NCBI RefSeq assembly: GCF_029714325.1
Contig: NZ_CP121666.1
Coordinates: 186,001 to 250,000, forward strand
Direction of reading: 5' to 3'
DNA length: 64,000 nucleotides
From: Bradyrhizobium sp. CB1717
GTDB taxonomy: Bacteria > Pseudomonadota > Alphaproteobacteria > Rhizobiales > Xanthobacteraceae
In this document: in pieces, positions 27,967-36,442 of the stretch
How the letters are laid out: every line of letters starts with the position of its first letter
Numbering within the stretch: position 1 is the stretch's first letter
Position numbers and translations under genes: made by a program
The notes under the pieces: model-generated
What the model saw: only the letters and a program-made list of their open reading frames with translations
Databases searched by the model: none
Told to the model about the DNA's origin: nothing

Positions 27967-28650
27967 GTGACGGCCAGGATCGACAAGGCCAGCGCCAACG
28001 ATCGGTCGCTCGATGCCATCATCGCCGCGGACAAGATCGCGGCGCTCAAGCTCGCGCCCGTTTCACGTGAAACCGAGATACGGCTCGACCGCTACATTGC
28101 GCTGCTGCGGGAGTGGCAGGCCAAGACCAATCTCGTCGCGCCCTCCACCCTGCCGAACCTCTGGACCCGGCACATCGCCGATTCGCTCCAGCTCGTCGAT
28201 CTCGCGCCGACCGCAAAGCGCTGGGCTGACCTCGGCAGCGGCGGCGGTTTTCCCGGCGTCGTGCTCGCCTGCGCCATGGCGGAGACTCCGGGCGCCAGCG
28301 TCCACCTCGTCGAGCGAATCGCCAAGAAGGCGGCGTTCCTGCGCGAAGCTGTCCGCGTCACCACGTCGCCGGGAGTCGTACATCTCGCTGAGATCGGGGA
28401 TAATGTGGATAGAATCACCGGCCCCGTCGATTGCGTCACCGCGCGTGCGCTGGCTCCGCTACATCAACTCATCGGCTTTGCGGAGCCGCTGATGCGCCAT
28501 GGCGCAAAGGCGTTATTTCCTAAGGGTCAAGATGTAGAGGCTGAATTGACCGAAGCCGCTAAATATTGGAATATTCAGCCTCAGCTCCACCAAAGCCGCA
28601 CCGGTGATGGTTGGATCGTGGAGTTGAATGCCGCCGAACGGCGAGGGTGA
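27967..28650 (+). CDS. rsmG: 16S rRNA (guanine527-N7)-methyltransferase RsmG (GidB)
   Basis: 227 residues from the GTG at 27967. The frame is also open from an ATG at 27883, but that codon lies within parS site 6 and the added segment is low-complexity. The SAM-binding motif WADLGSGGGFPGVVLA and the downstream VERIAKKAAFLREA and VDCVTARALAPL blocks are typical. It methylates G527 of 16S rRNA. Residues VSRET near position 35 are encoded by a parS site, so the DNA element has shaped the protein. parA follows 30 bp downstream. Confidence 0.94.
   Translation: MTARIDKASANDRSLDAIIAADKIAALKLAPVSRETEIRLDRYIALLREWQAKTNLVAPSTLPNLWTRHIADSLQLVDLAPTAKRWADLGSGGGFPGVVLACAMAETPGASVHLVERIAKKAAFLREAVRVTTSPGVVHLAEIGDNVDRITGPVDCVTARALAPLHQLIGFAEPLMRHGAKALFPKGQDVEAELTEAAKYWNIQPQLHQSRTGDGWIVELNAAERRG
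28059..28074. promoter_or_regulatory. parS: parS site 7, inside rsmG
   Basis: CGTTTCACGTGAAACC within the rsmG coding sequence, where it encodes Val-Ser-Arg-Glu-Thr. The 14-bp core palindrome is perfect; both outermost bases deviate. Confidence 0.93.
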
Positions 28651-28680
28651 GACGTTCAGGGGTGGAGTGGGGAAATTTCG

Positions 28681-29547
28681 ATGAGCGTGACTGACGAGCC
28701 GCAAGACCAGACCGCCCAGGAACAGCCAGCTGAAGTCCCGCATGGCCACCCGCGCATCCTCGCGCTGGCGAATCAAAAAGGCGGCGTGGGAAAAACAACC
28801 ACAGCGATCAACCTCGGCACGGCGCTCGCGGCGATCGGCGAGCGCGTCCTGATCGTCGATCTTGATCCGCAGGGCAACGCCTCGACCGGTCTCGGCATCG
28901 ATCGTCGCAACCGCTCCTGCTCGACCTACGATGTGCTGATCGGTGAAGCGCCTCTGCGCGAAGCCGTGGTCTCGACCGCGGTGCCCCGGTTGCACATTGC
29001 GCCCTCGACCATGGATCTCTCCGGCCTCGAGCTCGAGCTTGGCACCACGCCCGGCCGCGCCTTCAAGCTGCGCGACGCGATCGGCGCGCTCAACAACAAC
29101 GTCTCGCCGGACGCCGACTACACCTATGTGCTGATCGACTGCCCGCCTTCGCTCAACCTGCTCACGGTCAACGCGATGGCGGCGTCGGACGCGATCTTGG
29201 TGCCGTTGCAGTGCGAGTTCTTCGCGCTCGAAGGTCTGTCGCAATTGCTGCAGACGGTGGAGCAGGTGCGCTCGACGCTCAATCCGAACCTGTCGATCCA
29301 TGGCATCGTGCTGACCATGTTCGACTCGCGCAACAACCTCTCCAACCAGGTCGTCGCCGACGTTCGCCAGTTCATGGGCGAGAAGGTCTACAAGACCATG
29401 ATCCCGCGCAACGTGCGCATCTCGGAAGCGCCGTCCTACGGCAAGCCCGTGCTGGTCTACGATCTCAAATGCGTCGGCAGCGAAGCTTACCTGCGGCTCG
29501 CCACCGAAGTGATTCAGCGCGAGCGCGAGCTGCGCACGACGCATTAG
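28681..29547 (+). CDS. parA: chromosome partitioning ATPase ParA
   Basis: 288 residues. The deviant Walker A motif NQKGGVGKTTTA has the signature Lys33 and Lys38, followed by VLIVDLDPQGNASTGLG and LIDCPPSLNLLTVNA (Walker B region). An N-terminal acidic extension of about 24 residues precedes the core. ParA dimerises with ATP on DNA, and ParB stimulates its ATPase to drive origin segregation. parB follows, separated only by a family B repeat. Confidence 0.97.
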   Translation: MSVTDEPQDQTAQEQPAEVPHGHPRILALANQKGGVGKTTTAINLGTALAAIGERVLIVDLDPQGNASTGLGIDRRNRSCSTYDVLIGEAPLREAVVSTAVPRLHIAPSTMDLSGLELELGTTPGRAFKLRDAIGALNNNVSPDADYTYVLIDCPPSLNLLTVNAMAASDAILVPLQCEFFALEGLSQLLQTVEQVRSTLNPNLSIHGIVLTMFDSRNNLSNQVVADVRQFMGEKVYKTMIPRNVRISEAPSYGKPVLVYDLKCVGSEAYLRLATEVIQRERELRTTH

Positions 29548-29554
29548 CGGTGCC

Positions 29555-29640
29555 GTAGGGTGGGCAAAGGCGTCTTCGCCGTGCCCACCATCTTCCGCAC
29601 ATAAACAACTGGTGGGCACGCTTCGCTTTGCCCACCCTAC
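29555..29640. repeat. palindromic repeat family B, copy 2
   Basis: Starts GTAGGGTGGGCAAAGGCG and ends GCTTTGCCCACCCTAC; inner pair GTGCCCACC and GGTGGGCAC. It fills almost the whole gap between parA and parB, so it would be transcribed as part of the parAB message. Confidence 0.92.
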
Positions 29641-29688
29641 GATAATTCAGTTCTGGAGTGCTGCACCGTGAATCCAAGGGAGCTGGCG

Positions 29689-30576
29689 ATGGCCGACGAA
29701 GCGCGTTCGCGACTGGGCCGGGGTCTTGCAAGTCTGATCGGTGACGTCGGCGGCGAGGCTCAGCACGTCGATCGTCCGCGCGCGCAGCGCAAGGTGCCGA
29801 TCGAATTCATCAAGGCCAATCCGCGCAATCCGCGCCGCACGTTTTCGGATACGGAGCTCAAGGAGCTCAGCGAGTCCATCAAGCAGCATGGCGTGATCCA
29901 GCCGATCGTGGTGCGTCCGGTGAAGGGCGCGCAGGACCGCTTTGAGATCATCGCCGGCGAGCGGCGCTGGCGTGCCTCGCAAATGGCCGGCCTGCACGAG
30001 GTGCCGATCGTCCCGGTCGACATCAGCGACAGCGATGCGCTGGAATTCGCGATCGTCGAGAACGTGCAGCGCGAGGACCTCAACCCGATGGAAGAGGCGC
30101 AGGGCTATCACGCGCTCGCCAATGAGTTCAAACGCAGCCAGGACGACATCGCAAAGGTCGTCGGCAAGAGCCGCAGCCACGTTGCCAACATGATGCGGCT
30201 GACCAAGCTGCCGGCCGAGGTGCAGGCCTTCATCGCGACCGGTGAATTGACGGCGGGTCACGCCCGCGCGCTGATCGGCGTCCCCGATCCGCTCGCCGCC
30301 GCCAAGCGCATCGTCGAGGAGGGCCTCAACGTCCGTCAGGCCGAGGCGCTCGCGCATGAAGAGGGCGTACCGGAGCGCAAGCCGCAGAAGGCGCGCTCGA
30401 CCGGGGGCAAGGAAAAGGACCCGGATACGATCGACCTCGAGAAGCGCGTCAGCGACGCGCTCGGCCTCAAGGTCACCGTCAATCACCGCGACCCCGGCGG
30501 CTCCGTGCAGATCAACTACCGCAACCTCGATCAGCTCGACGAGGTGATGAAGCGGCTCGCCAAAGGCGCGCTGTAG
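29689..30576 (+). CDS. parB: chromosome partitioning protein ParB
   Basis: 295 residues from the ATG at 29689, chosen over a GTG at 29668 because AGGGAG sits at good spacing before it. The N-terminal MADEARSRLGRGLASLIGD is the ParA-interacting region with the LGRGL motif. The CTP-binding ParB core has GERRWRAS and ENVQREDLNPMEEA, followed by a helix-turn-helix (KSRSHVANMMRLTKLP) and a C-terminal dimerisation domain. It binds parS and spreads as a CTP-dependent clamp. Seven parS sites lie 1.6-4.3 kb upstream. Confidence 0.97.
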   Translation: MADEARSRLGRGLASLIGDVGGEAQHVDRPRAQRKVPIEFIKANPRNPRRTFSDTELKELSESIKQHGVIQPIVVRPVKGAQDRFEIIAGERRWRASQMAGLHEVPIVPVDISDSDALEFAIVENVQREDLNPMEEAQGYHALANEFKRSQDDIAKVVGKSRSHVANMMRLTKLPAEVQAFIATGELTAGHARALIGVPDPLAAAKRIVEEGLNVRQAEALAHEEGVPERKPQKARSTGGKEKDPDTIDLEKRVSDALGLKVTVNHRDPGGSVQINYRNLDQLDEVMKRLAKGAL

Positions 30577-30596
30577 ACGCGCCGACTCTCTATCAC

Positions 30597-30726
30597 CGTC
30601 ACCCTGAGGTGGCCGCTTCTTCAGCGGCCCTCGAAGGGCGACGGCCCGGCTGTATCTCGGCCGTTCATCCTTCGAGGCTCCCCGCGCGCCGCGTTGCGTC
30701 GCACGGCTCGCACCTCAGGATGACGG
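30597..30726. repeat. palindromic repeat family G
   Basis: About 130 bp bounded by CGTCACCCTGAGGTG on the left and CACCTCAGGATGACGG on the right, with inner pairs around CCTCGAAGGGCGACGG and CCGTTCATCCTTCGAGG. It is the only copy in the window. It sits 20 bp after the parB stop. Confidence 0.8.
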
Positions 30727-30771
30727 GTTTGGCGCTTCGCTCTGTCATTGCGGGCGGATCTATTTCCACGT

Positions 30772-30851
30772 CGTCATTGCGAGCGCAGCGAAGCAATCCA
30801 GGATCTTTCCGCGGAGGGACTCTGGATTGCTTCGCTGCGCTCGCAATGACG
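30772..30851. repeat. palindromic repeat family A, copy 3
   Basis: CGTCATTGCGAGCGCAGCG at the left and the exact complement CGCTGCGCTCGCAATGACG at the right; 80 bp, very similar to the copy at 4911-4990, including the central CTTTCCGCGGAG. Confidence 0.92.
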
Positions 30852-30889
30852 AGTGGAGAGAGCTACGCCGACGTGGCGAGAACGGAGAC

Positions 30890-31918
30890 CTAACCCCGCC
30901 GCTTCGCATTCGCCGCAATCGCCATCAGCGTGCGCTGGGCGATGGCGGCGGCTAGCGTCGATTGCTTGCGGGTGTCGAGCGCGGCGGTCGCGAGCTGCTC
31001 GATGATGGCGGCGAGGCGCGCCACGCTGAAATTGCGCAGCGCGGTTTCGACCATCGGCTTTCGTGAAAAATGTAAGCGCGGAAAGCCGCCGTCGAGCACG
31101 GCGGAGGCCGGCTGGCCGTCGGCGATGGCGAGTGCGGATTTGTGCAGCCATGCGGCCTGGCGCTGTGCGGCCGAGATGATCACGCCGGGATAGGTGCCGG
31201 CGATCATCGCTTTTGCAAATTCGGTCTCGACGATGTCGGGCCGGCCGGCGAAGGCGCCGTCCACGATCGGATCGAGCTTCAGCTCGGACGCGTCGGCGAC
31301 CACGGACATCACGTCGTCCAGCGTGATCTCGCCCTTGCCATGCGCGTACAGCGTGAGCTTGCGCAGCTCGTTGCGCGAGGCCTGGCGGTCGCCGCCAAGG
31401 AAGGACATCAGCGCCGCGCGGGCATCCTGCGCGATGCGCAAATTCGCGATGCGGAGCTCGTCCTCCATCAGCTTGGCGAGGTCGCGCTCGGTATCGGGAT
31501 AGCAGCCGATCGCGACCGCCGTCCTGGCCTTCTCGCAGGCTTTTCGCAGCGGCGATTCCGGGCGCAGCTCGCCGGCCTCGATCACGATGCGGCAATCCTT
31601 CACGCTCATCTCGGCCAGCGTATCGATGCCGCCGGCAAAGCTGCGCGAGCCGGCGCGGATGCGGATGGCGCGGCGGCCGCCGAACAGCGGCACCGTCATG
31701 GCTTCGTCGACGAGCCGCGACGGCTCGGCGGAGAGCTCGTCGCCGTCGAGCTTCACCAGCGAGAAGGGATCGTTGGGATCGTCGACCGCCGAGGCGATCA
31801 GCGCGTCGGCGCGTTCGCGGACGAGGCCGGCGTCGGGACCGTAGAGCAGGATGATCGGACGGCCCGCATCGGGGCGGGCGAGGAAGGCGTCGATTTCTTT
31901 TCCGCGCAGCGCGACCAT
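30890..31918 (-). CDS. holA: DNA polymerase III delta subunit
   Basis: 342 residues, typical HolA size. The N-terminal ALRGKEIDAFLARPDAGRPIILLYGPDAGLVRERAD is a recognisable AAA-like lobe without a functional P-loop. RLVDEAMTVPLFGGRRAIRIR and the central GGDRQASRNELRKL block are family features. Delta is the clamp-loader wrench that opens the beta sliding clamp. It is the last gene of the leftward leuS-lptE-holA cluster, with a repeat between it and lptE. Confidence 0.94.
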   Translation of the reverse strand: MVALRGKEIDAFLARPDAGRPIILLYGPDAGLVRERADALIASAVDDPNDPFSLVKLDGDELSAEPSRLVDEAMTVPLFGGRRAIRIRAGSRSFAGGIDTLAEMSVKDCRIVIEAGELRPESPLRKACEKARTAVAIGCYPDTERDLAKLMEDELRIANLRIAQDARAALMSFLGGDRQASRNELRKLTLYAHGKGEITLDDVMSVVADASELKLDPIVDGAFAGRPDIVETEFAKAMIAGTYPGVIISAAQRQAAWLHKSALAIADGQPASAVLDGGFPRLHFSRKPMVETALRNFSVARLAAIIEQLATAALDTRKQSTLAAAIAQRTLMAIAANAKRRG

Positions 31919-31929
31919 CGGCCTAGATC

Positions 31930-32019
31930 GTCATTCCGGGGCGCGCGCAGCGCGAACCCGGAATCCAGAGGTTGGGGATCGAGATTCCGGGTTCATGCTT
32001 CGCATGCCCCGGAATGACG
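31930..32019. repeat. palindromic repeat family D, copy 1
   Basis: Ends CGTCATTCCGGGGCG and CCCCGGAATGACG, with GAACCCGGAATCC facing GATTCCGGGTTC inside. A second copy is at 55914-56009. It occupies most of the gap between lptE and holA, both leftward. Confidence 0.9.
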
Positions 32020-32027
32020 GAATGGAA

Positions 32028-32579
32028 TCAGGTGCCCGCGGTGAAGAACGCGGCGAGCCGGGTATTGATGTTCTCCGCGATCTCGTTGGCGGCACGATCC
32101 TCGGCATCGCGAACGGCGCGGTTGCGCGAGAAGCGCTGGTAGGACCCGGGCATGTCGTAGGACACGCGCGAGAACGTGGTGCCGGTCATGACCGACTTGC
32201 CGCTGACGATCTCAATCAGATTGTACTGGCAGTCGATGCCGAAATTCTCGCTGCTCGGCAGACCCGTGTTGGGATCGACGATCAGGGAGGAGCGGCTGGA
32301 GTTGAAGCGGATGTCCAGGCGGTGCGTCGGCGGCATGCCCGTGGCGCTGCCGTAGAGCTTGAAAGCCAGGGCATTGCGGACCTCGACGCCGACACGAGCC
32401 TCGCGGGACGCGTTGGGCTTGCTGATGGGCGGCAGCTCGACCCCCATCAGCTTCTCGCGCAGGCCGGGGGTGCCGTCGCCCCGGTCGGCATACATCGGCT
32501 GGAAGCAGCCAGCCGTCAGCGCCGCCAGTGCGGCGACTGCCAGCAGGCGGGCTGCGATGCGGATCCTAGCCGACAACAT
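32028..32579 (-). CDS. lptE: LPS assembly lipoprotein LptE
   Basis: 183 residues with a lipoprotein signal: hydrophobic [17 protein letters not shown] ending in a lipobox, the Cys at position 25 followed by FQPMYA. FQPMY after the Cys is typical of alphaproteobacterial LptE. The remaining part is mixed alpha/beta ([25 protein letters not shown]). LptE plugs the LptD barrel in the outer membrane for LPS delivery. Its start overlaps the end of leuS by 14 bp, the standard leuS-lptE-holA arrangement. Confidence 0.9.
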   Translation of the reverse strand: MLSARIRIAARLLAVAALAALTAGCFQPMYADRGDGTPGLREKLMGVELPPISKPNASREARVGVEVRNALAFKLYGSATGMPPTHRLDIRFNSSRSSLIVDPNTGLPSSENFGIDCQYNLIEIVSGKSVMTGTTFSRVSYDMPGSYQRFSRNRAVRDAEDRAANEIAENINTRLAAFFTAGT

Positions 32580-35202
32580 TCACGATCCTCTTGGGGACGA
32601 TGATCACCTTGCGGACGGGCTTGCCGTCCAGGGCCAGCTTTACCGCATCGAGGGCCAAAACGGCAGCCTCGATTTCCGGATTCTGAGCCGCTGTTGCAAC
32701 TGTGACCTCACCCCGCTTCTTGCCGTTGACCTGGACCACCAGGGTCACGCTGTCTTCAACCAGCAAATCGCGTTCGATTTGGGGCCAATTGGCCTCCGAA
32801 ACCAGCCCCTGCTGGCCCAGAGCCAGCCAGCACTCCTCGGCCAGGTGCGGCATCATCGGGGAGAACAGCTGGACCAGGATCTGGCCGGCCTCGCGGATGG
32901 CCCAAGCCAAATCTGGAGCGAGGTCAGCCGCCGGCTGGCCGGGTTGCTGGAGCACCTCCGAGAAGGTGTTGGCGAATTCGCGGATATGGGCGAGGCAGAC
33001 ATTGAAGTGCAGCCGCTCGATCCCGGTGGTGACCTTGTCCAGCGCGCCATGGGTGGCCTTGCGGAGGGCGGTCGCATCCGGGCCGAACGAGGCCGGCCGC
33101 GCCGCCGGCGCGCCCTTGCCGAACTCCACGGAGTCGTTCACGAGCCGCCACAGCCGCTGCACGAAGCGCGAGGCGCCCTGGACGCGCTCCTCGCTCCAGA
33201 TCACGTCGCGGTCGGGCGGAGAGTCCGACAGCATGAACCAGCGGGCGACGTCGGCGCCGTAGGTCTCGATAATGTCGTCGGGGTCGACCGTGTTCTTCTT
33301 CGACTTCGACATCTTCTCGATCGGGCCGATCTGGATGTCTTCGCCTGACGACAGCAGCGTCGCGCGGCGGCCGTTGCCGCCGACCTCGATCTTCACCTCG
33401 GCCGGCTGCACATAGGTGCCGTCGGCCTTCTGGTAGGTCTCGTGCACCACCATGCCCTGCGTGAACAGGCCGGCGAACGGCTCGTCCAGCGCCACGTGCC
33501 CGGTCGCCTTCATCGCGCGGGTGAAGAAGCGGCTGTAGAGCAGATGCAGGATCGCGTGCTCGACGCCGCCGATATACTGGTCGACCGGCAGCATCCGGTT
33601 GGCCACGGCAGGCGTCGTCGGCGAAGTCTCGTTCCAGGGATCGGTGAAGCGCGCGAAGTACCAGGACGAATCCACGAAGGTGTCCATGGTGTCGGTTTCG
33701 CGGCTAGCGCTGCCTCCGCATTTCGGGCAGGTGACGTGCTTCCACGTCGGATGATGGTCGAGCGCGTTGCCCGGCTTGTCGAAGCTCACATCCTCCGGCA
33801 GCACCACCGGCAGGTCCGCATCCGGCACCGGCACGACATCGCATTTCGGGCAATGGATCACCGGGATCGGGCAGCCCCAATAGCGCTGGCGCGAAATGCC
33901 CCAGTCGCGCAGGCGGAAATTGACCTGGCGCTCGGCGACCGGCGCGTTGCCGCGCAGCTCGCTCTCGAGACGCTTCGCCACCTCTTCCTTGGCCTGATCG
34001 ATGGTCATGCCGTCGAGGAAGCGCGAATTGATCATACGGCCGTCACCGTCATAGGCGGTGTCGGTGATGACGAACGATTTCGGATCCTGGCCCTCGGGAC
34101 AAACGACCGGCGTGTTGCCGAGCGCGTACTTGTTGACGAAGTCGAGGTCGCGCTGGTCGTGCGCGGGGCAGCCGAAGATGGCGCCGGTGCCGTATTCCAT
34201 CAGCACGAAGTTGGCGACATAGACCGGCAGCTTCCAGCTCGGGTCGAACGGATGCACCGCGCGGATGCCGGTGTCGAAACCCTGCTTCTCCGCGGTGTCG
34301 ATGAGCGACTGCGCCGTGCCGATCTTCTTGATGTCGGCAATGAACTCCGCAAGCTCAGGGTTCTTTGCGGCGGCGGCCTGTGCCAGCGGATGATCCGCCG
34401 AGATCGCCATGAATTTTGCGCCGAACAGCGTGTCGGGACGCGTCGTGAAGATCTTCAGCTCGCTTTCGCCGGCGGGCGTCGTCGCCGCATCCAGCGCGAA
34501 GCGGATCAGCAGGCCTTCCGAGCGGCCGATCCAGTTGCGCTGCATCAGCCTGACCTTGTCGGGCCAGCGGTCCAGACCATCCAGCGCCGACAGCAGCTCC
34601 TGCGAGTACTTCGTGATCTTGAAGACCCACTGGCTCATTTCCCGTTGTTCGACAACGGCGCCGGAGCGCCAGCCGCGGCCGTCGATCACTTGCTCGTTGG
34701 CGAGCACGGTCATGTCGACCGGATCCCAGTTGAGCTTGCGCTTCTCGCGCTCGGCGAGGCCGGCGGCGAGCATGTCCAGGAACATCTTCTGCTGATGCTT
34801 GTAGTAGCTGGGATCGCAGGTCGCGAATTCGCGGCTCCAGTCCAGCGACAGCCCGATCGAGCGGAGCTGCTTCTTCATCGCGGCGATGTTGTCGTAGGTC
34901 CAGGCCTTGGGCGCGACCTTGCGCTCGATGGCGGCGTTCTCGGCCGGCAGGCCGAAGGCGTCCCAGCCCATCGGGTGCAGCACGTTGAGCCCTTTGGCGC
35001 GCATGAAGCGGGCCAGCACGTCGCCCAGCGTATAATTCCGGACATGGCCGATATGGATGCGCCCGGACGGGTAGGGGAACATCTCGAGCACATAGTATTT
35101 CGGCCGCGGATCGTCGTTCTTCGAGACGAAGATCGCCTGCTGGTCCCAGGCAGCCTGCCAGCGCGGTTCGGAATCGCGGGCGTTGTAGCGTTCGGAGGTC
35201 AT
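32566..35202 (-). CDS. leuS: leucyl-tRNA synthetase
   Basis: 878 residues, a full-length class I synthetase. The HIGH motif is exact (residues 50-53, in [12 protein letters not shown]) and the KMSKS motif occurs near residue 630 (EKMSKSKKN). The editing domain with [10 protein letters not shown] and the threonine-rich pocket is present, as are zinc-binding-like CPKC pairs. It charges tRNA-Leu. It heads a leftward operon with lptE and holA; the 193-bp gap to the next gene should contain its promoter. Confidence 0.98.
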   Translation of the reverse strand: MTSERYNARDSEPRWQAAWDQQAIFVSKNDDPRPKYYVLEMFPYPSGRIHIGHVRNYTLGDVLARFMRAKGLNVLHPMGWDAFGLPAENAAIERKVAPKAWTYDNIAAMKKQLRSIGLSLDWSREFATCDPSYYKHQQKMFLDMLAAGLAEREKRKLNWDPVDMTVLANEQVIDGRGWRSGAVVEQREMSQWVFKITKYSQELLSALDGLDRWPDKVRLMQRNWIGRSEGLLIRFALDAATTPAGESELKIFTTRPDTLFGAKFMAISADHPLAQAAAAKNPELAEFIADIKKIGTAQSLIDTAEKQGFDTGIRAVHPFDPSWKLPVYVANFVLMEYGTGAIFGCPAHDQRDLDFVNKYALGNTPVVCPEGQDPKSFVITDTAYDGDGRMINSRFLDGMTIDQAKEEVAKRLESELRGNAPVAERQVNFRLRDWGISRQRYWGCPIPVIHCPKCDVVPVPDADLPVVLPEDVSFDKPGNALDHHPTWKHVTCPKCGGSASRETDTMDTFVDSSWYFARFTDPWNETSPTTPAVANRMLPVDQYIGGVEHAILHLLYSRFFTRAMKATGHVALDEPFAGLFTQGMVVHETYQKADGTYVQPAEVKIEVGGNGRRATLLSSGEDIQIGPIEKMSKSKKNTVDPDDIIETYGADVARWFMLSDSPPDRDVIWSEERVQGASRFVQRLWRLVNDSVEFGKGAPAARPASFGPDATALRKATHGALDKVTTGIERLHFNVCLAHIREFANTFSEVLQQPGQPAADLAPDLAWAIREAGQILVQLFSPMMPHLAEECWLALGQQGLVSEANWPQIERDLLVEDSVTLVVQVNGKKRGEVTVATAAQNPEIEAAVLALDAVKLALDGKPVRKVIIVPKRIVNVVG

Positions 35203-35395
35203 GGAATCGTTGGTTTTTCTTGGGTTCGGCCGTCTAAAGACGGCGGACTAGGCCATAGAAGCCCTCGGGGGGTCAATGGGTTGCCTCACCCCGGAACCTG
35301 GGGCGCTGCTCCGCATAACTACCGAGGCCGCCGTTGGGGTGTGATTAAGGGGTCGATGCGAGGTTGCGGCTGGCCAGGGACCCCAAAACACTCGA

Positions 35396-36442
35396 ATGGA
35401 CGCCAGCTTCGACGATCCCGACTACGATTATGCCGCGTCCATTGCCGGACGGGCGATGCGGAGCATGGCCGAGCAGCGGATCGCGCCGACGCCGATCAAT
35501 TTTGCGGTCTGGTACCAGTATTTCGCAGGCAGCCACGACGATTTGCGCAACGCCATCGATCTCCTGATCGACCACAATCGTCCGTTCGACGCCCGGACCA
35601 ATCAGAACCTGTTCGAGACCTATGTCGCGCCACAGGTGAGTGCGGCCGTCGTCGACACGTCCGAGCGGCTCAACGCCCTGATGGGAGCGGCGAAGGAGTT
35701 TCTGGCGACCGCGATCGCGGACAACCATTCGCAGATGCAGGCGATCAGCGAGGTCGCCGACCAGGGCCAATCCGGCGTCGATCCGAAGGCGCTGGTCGCC
35801 CAGCTCATGAATGAGCTCGCCCGCGCGGCCACGCGGGCGACCCATCTGGAGGCGGGCTCCGCCGAAAAGGCCCGCGAGCTCGACGTGATCCGCGCCTCGC
35901 TCTCCAAGTCCGAGGAGCGTGCGCGGACCGACACGCTGACGGGCCTCGCCAACCGGCGGGCGCTGGACGAATTCCTGCGCAAGGCGCAAGTCACGGCGGA
36001 CTGGGGCGAGCCGCTCAGCGTGCTCTTGCTCGACATCGATCACTTCAAGACCTTCAACGACGATTTCGGACATGGCGTCGGCGATCAGGTGCTGCGGCTG
36101 ATGGCCAGGGTGCTGCGCGAGAAGGTGCGCGCGCAGGATCTGCCGGCCCGCTACGGCGGCGAGGAGCTGATCGCGGTGCTGCCGGACGCCGATCTGGCTA
36201 CCTGTGCCGGGATCGCCGAGCACATCAGGCGCGCGATCGCCGAATGCACCATCACCCGTCGCTCGACCGGCGAGACCTTGCCCTCTATCAGCGTCTCGAT
36301 CGGCGTGGCGCAGTATCGTTCCGGTGAAGCCATCGCCGATCTCATCGAGCGCTGCGATCGCGCGCTCTATCTCGCCAAGGGTGGCGGCCGCAATCGCGTG
36401 GTGACGGAGATCGAGCTCGATCGGGCGGGGGCTGCGGGTTAG
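35396..36442 (+). CDS. diguanylate cyclase (GGDEF)
   Basis: 348 residues, soluble. The N-terminal half (about 1-170) has no recognised domain apart from a likely coiled coil (about 130-175). It begins DYDYAASIAGRAMRSMAEQRIAPTPINFAVWYQYF, a segment seen in a group of rhizobial cyclases. The GGDEF domain follows (about 180-340) with GGEEL at 254-258, an active-type motif, and an inhibitory-site RAQD five residues before it. Predicted to make cyclic di-GMP from GTP with product inhibition. Its stop overlaps the stop of a second cyclase gene on the other strand. Confidence 0.9.
   Translation: MDASFDDPDYDYAASIAGRAMRSMAEQRIAPTPINFAVWYQYFAGSHDDLRNAIDLLIDHNRPFDARTNQNLFETYVAPQVSAAVVDTSERLNALMGAAKEFLATAIADNHSQMQAISEVADQGQSGVDPKALVAQLMNELARAATRATHLEAGSAEKARELDVIRASLSKSEERARTDTLTGLANRRALDEFLRKAQVTADWGEPLSVLLLDIDHFKTFNDDFGHGVGDQVLRLMARVLREKVRAQDLPARYGGEELIAVLPDADLATCAGIAEHIRRAIAECTITRRSTGETLPSISVSIGVAQYRSGEAIADLIERCDRALYLAKGGGRNRVVTEIELDRAGAAG

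Larger units (their letters stand above)
30577..30889. other. 313-bp region between convergent parB and holA
   Basis: Made almost entirely of palindromic repeats: family G (30597-30726), a half-element of family A type around 30744, and family A copy 3. No gene or promoter is expected because the flanking genes converge. Confidence 0.8.

Noticed and set aside
25647..30851. Possible CRISPR-like or IS arrangement of repeated hairpins
   Set aside because: Repeats are single palindromes separated by genes, not regularly spaced direct repeats with spacers. No cas gene and no transposase seen.
33442..35814. 790-codon open frame on the plus strand opposite leuS
   Set aside because: Antisense shadow of leuS, which has exact HIGH and KMSKS motifs. 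The translated product is Arg/His/Asp-rich with no domain.
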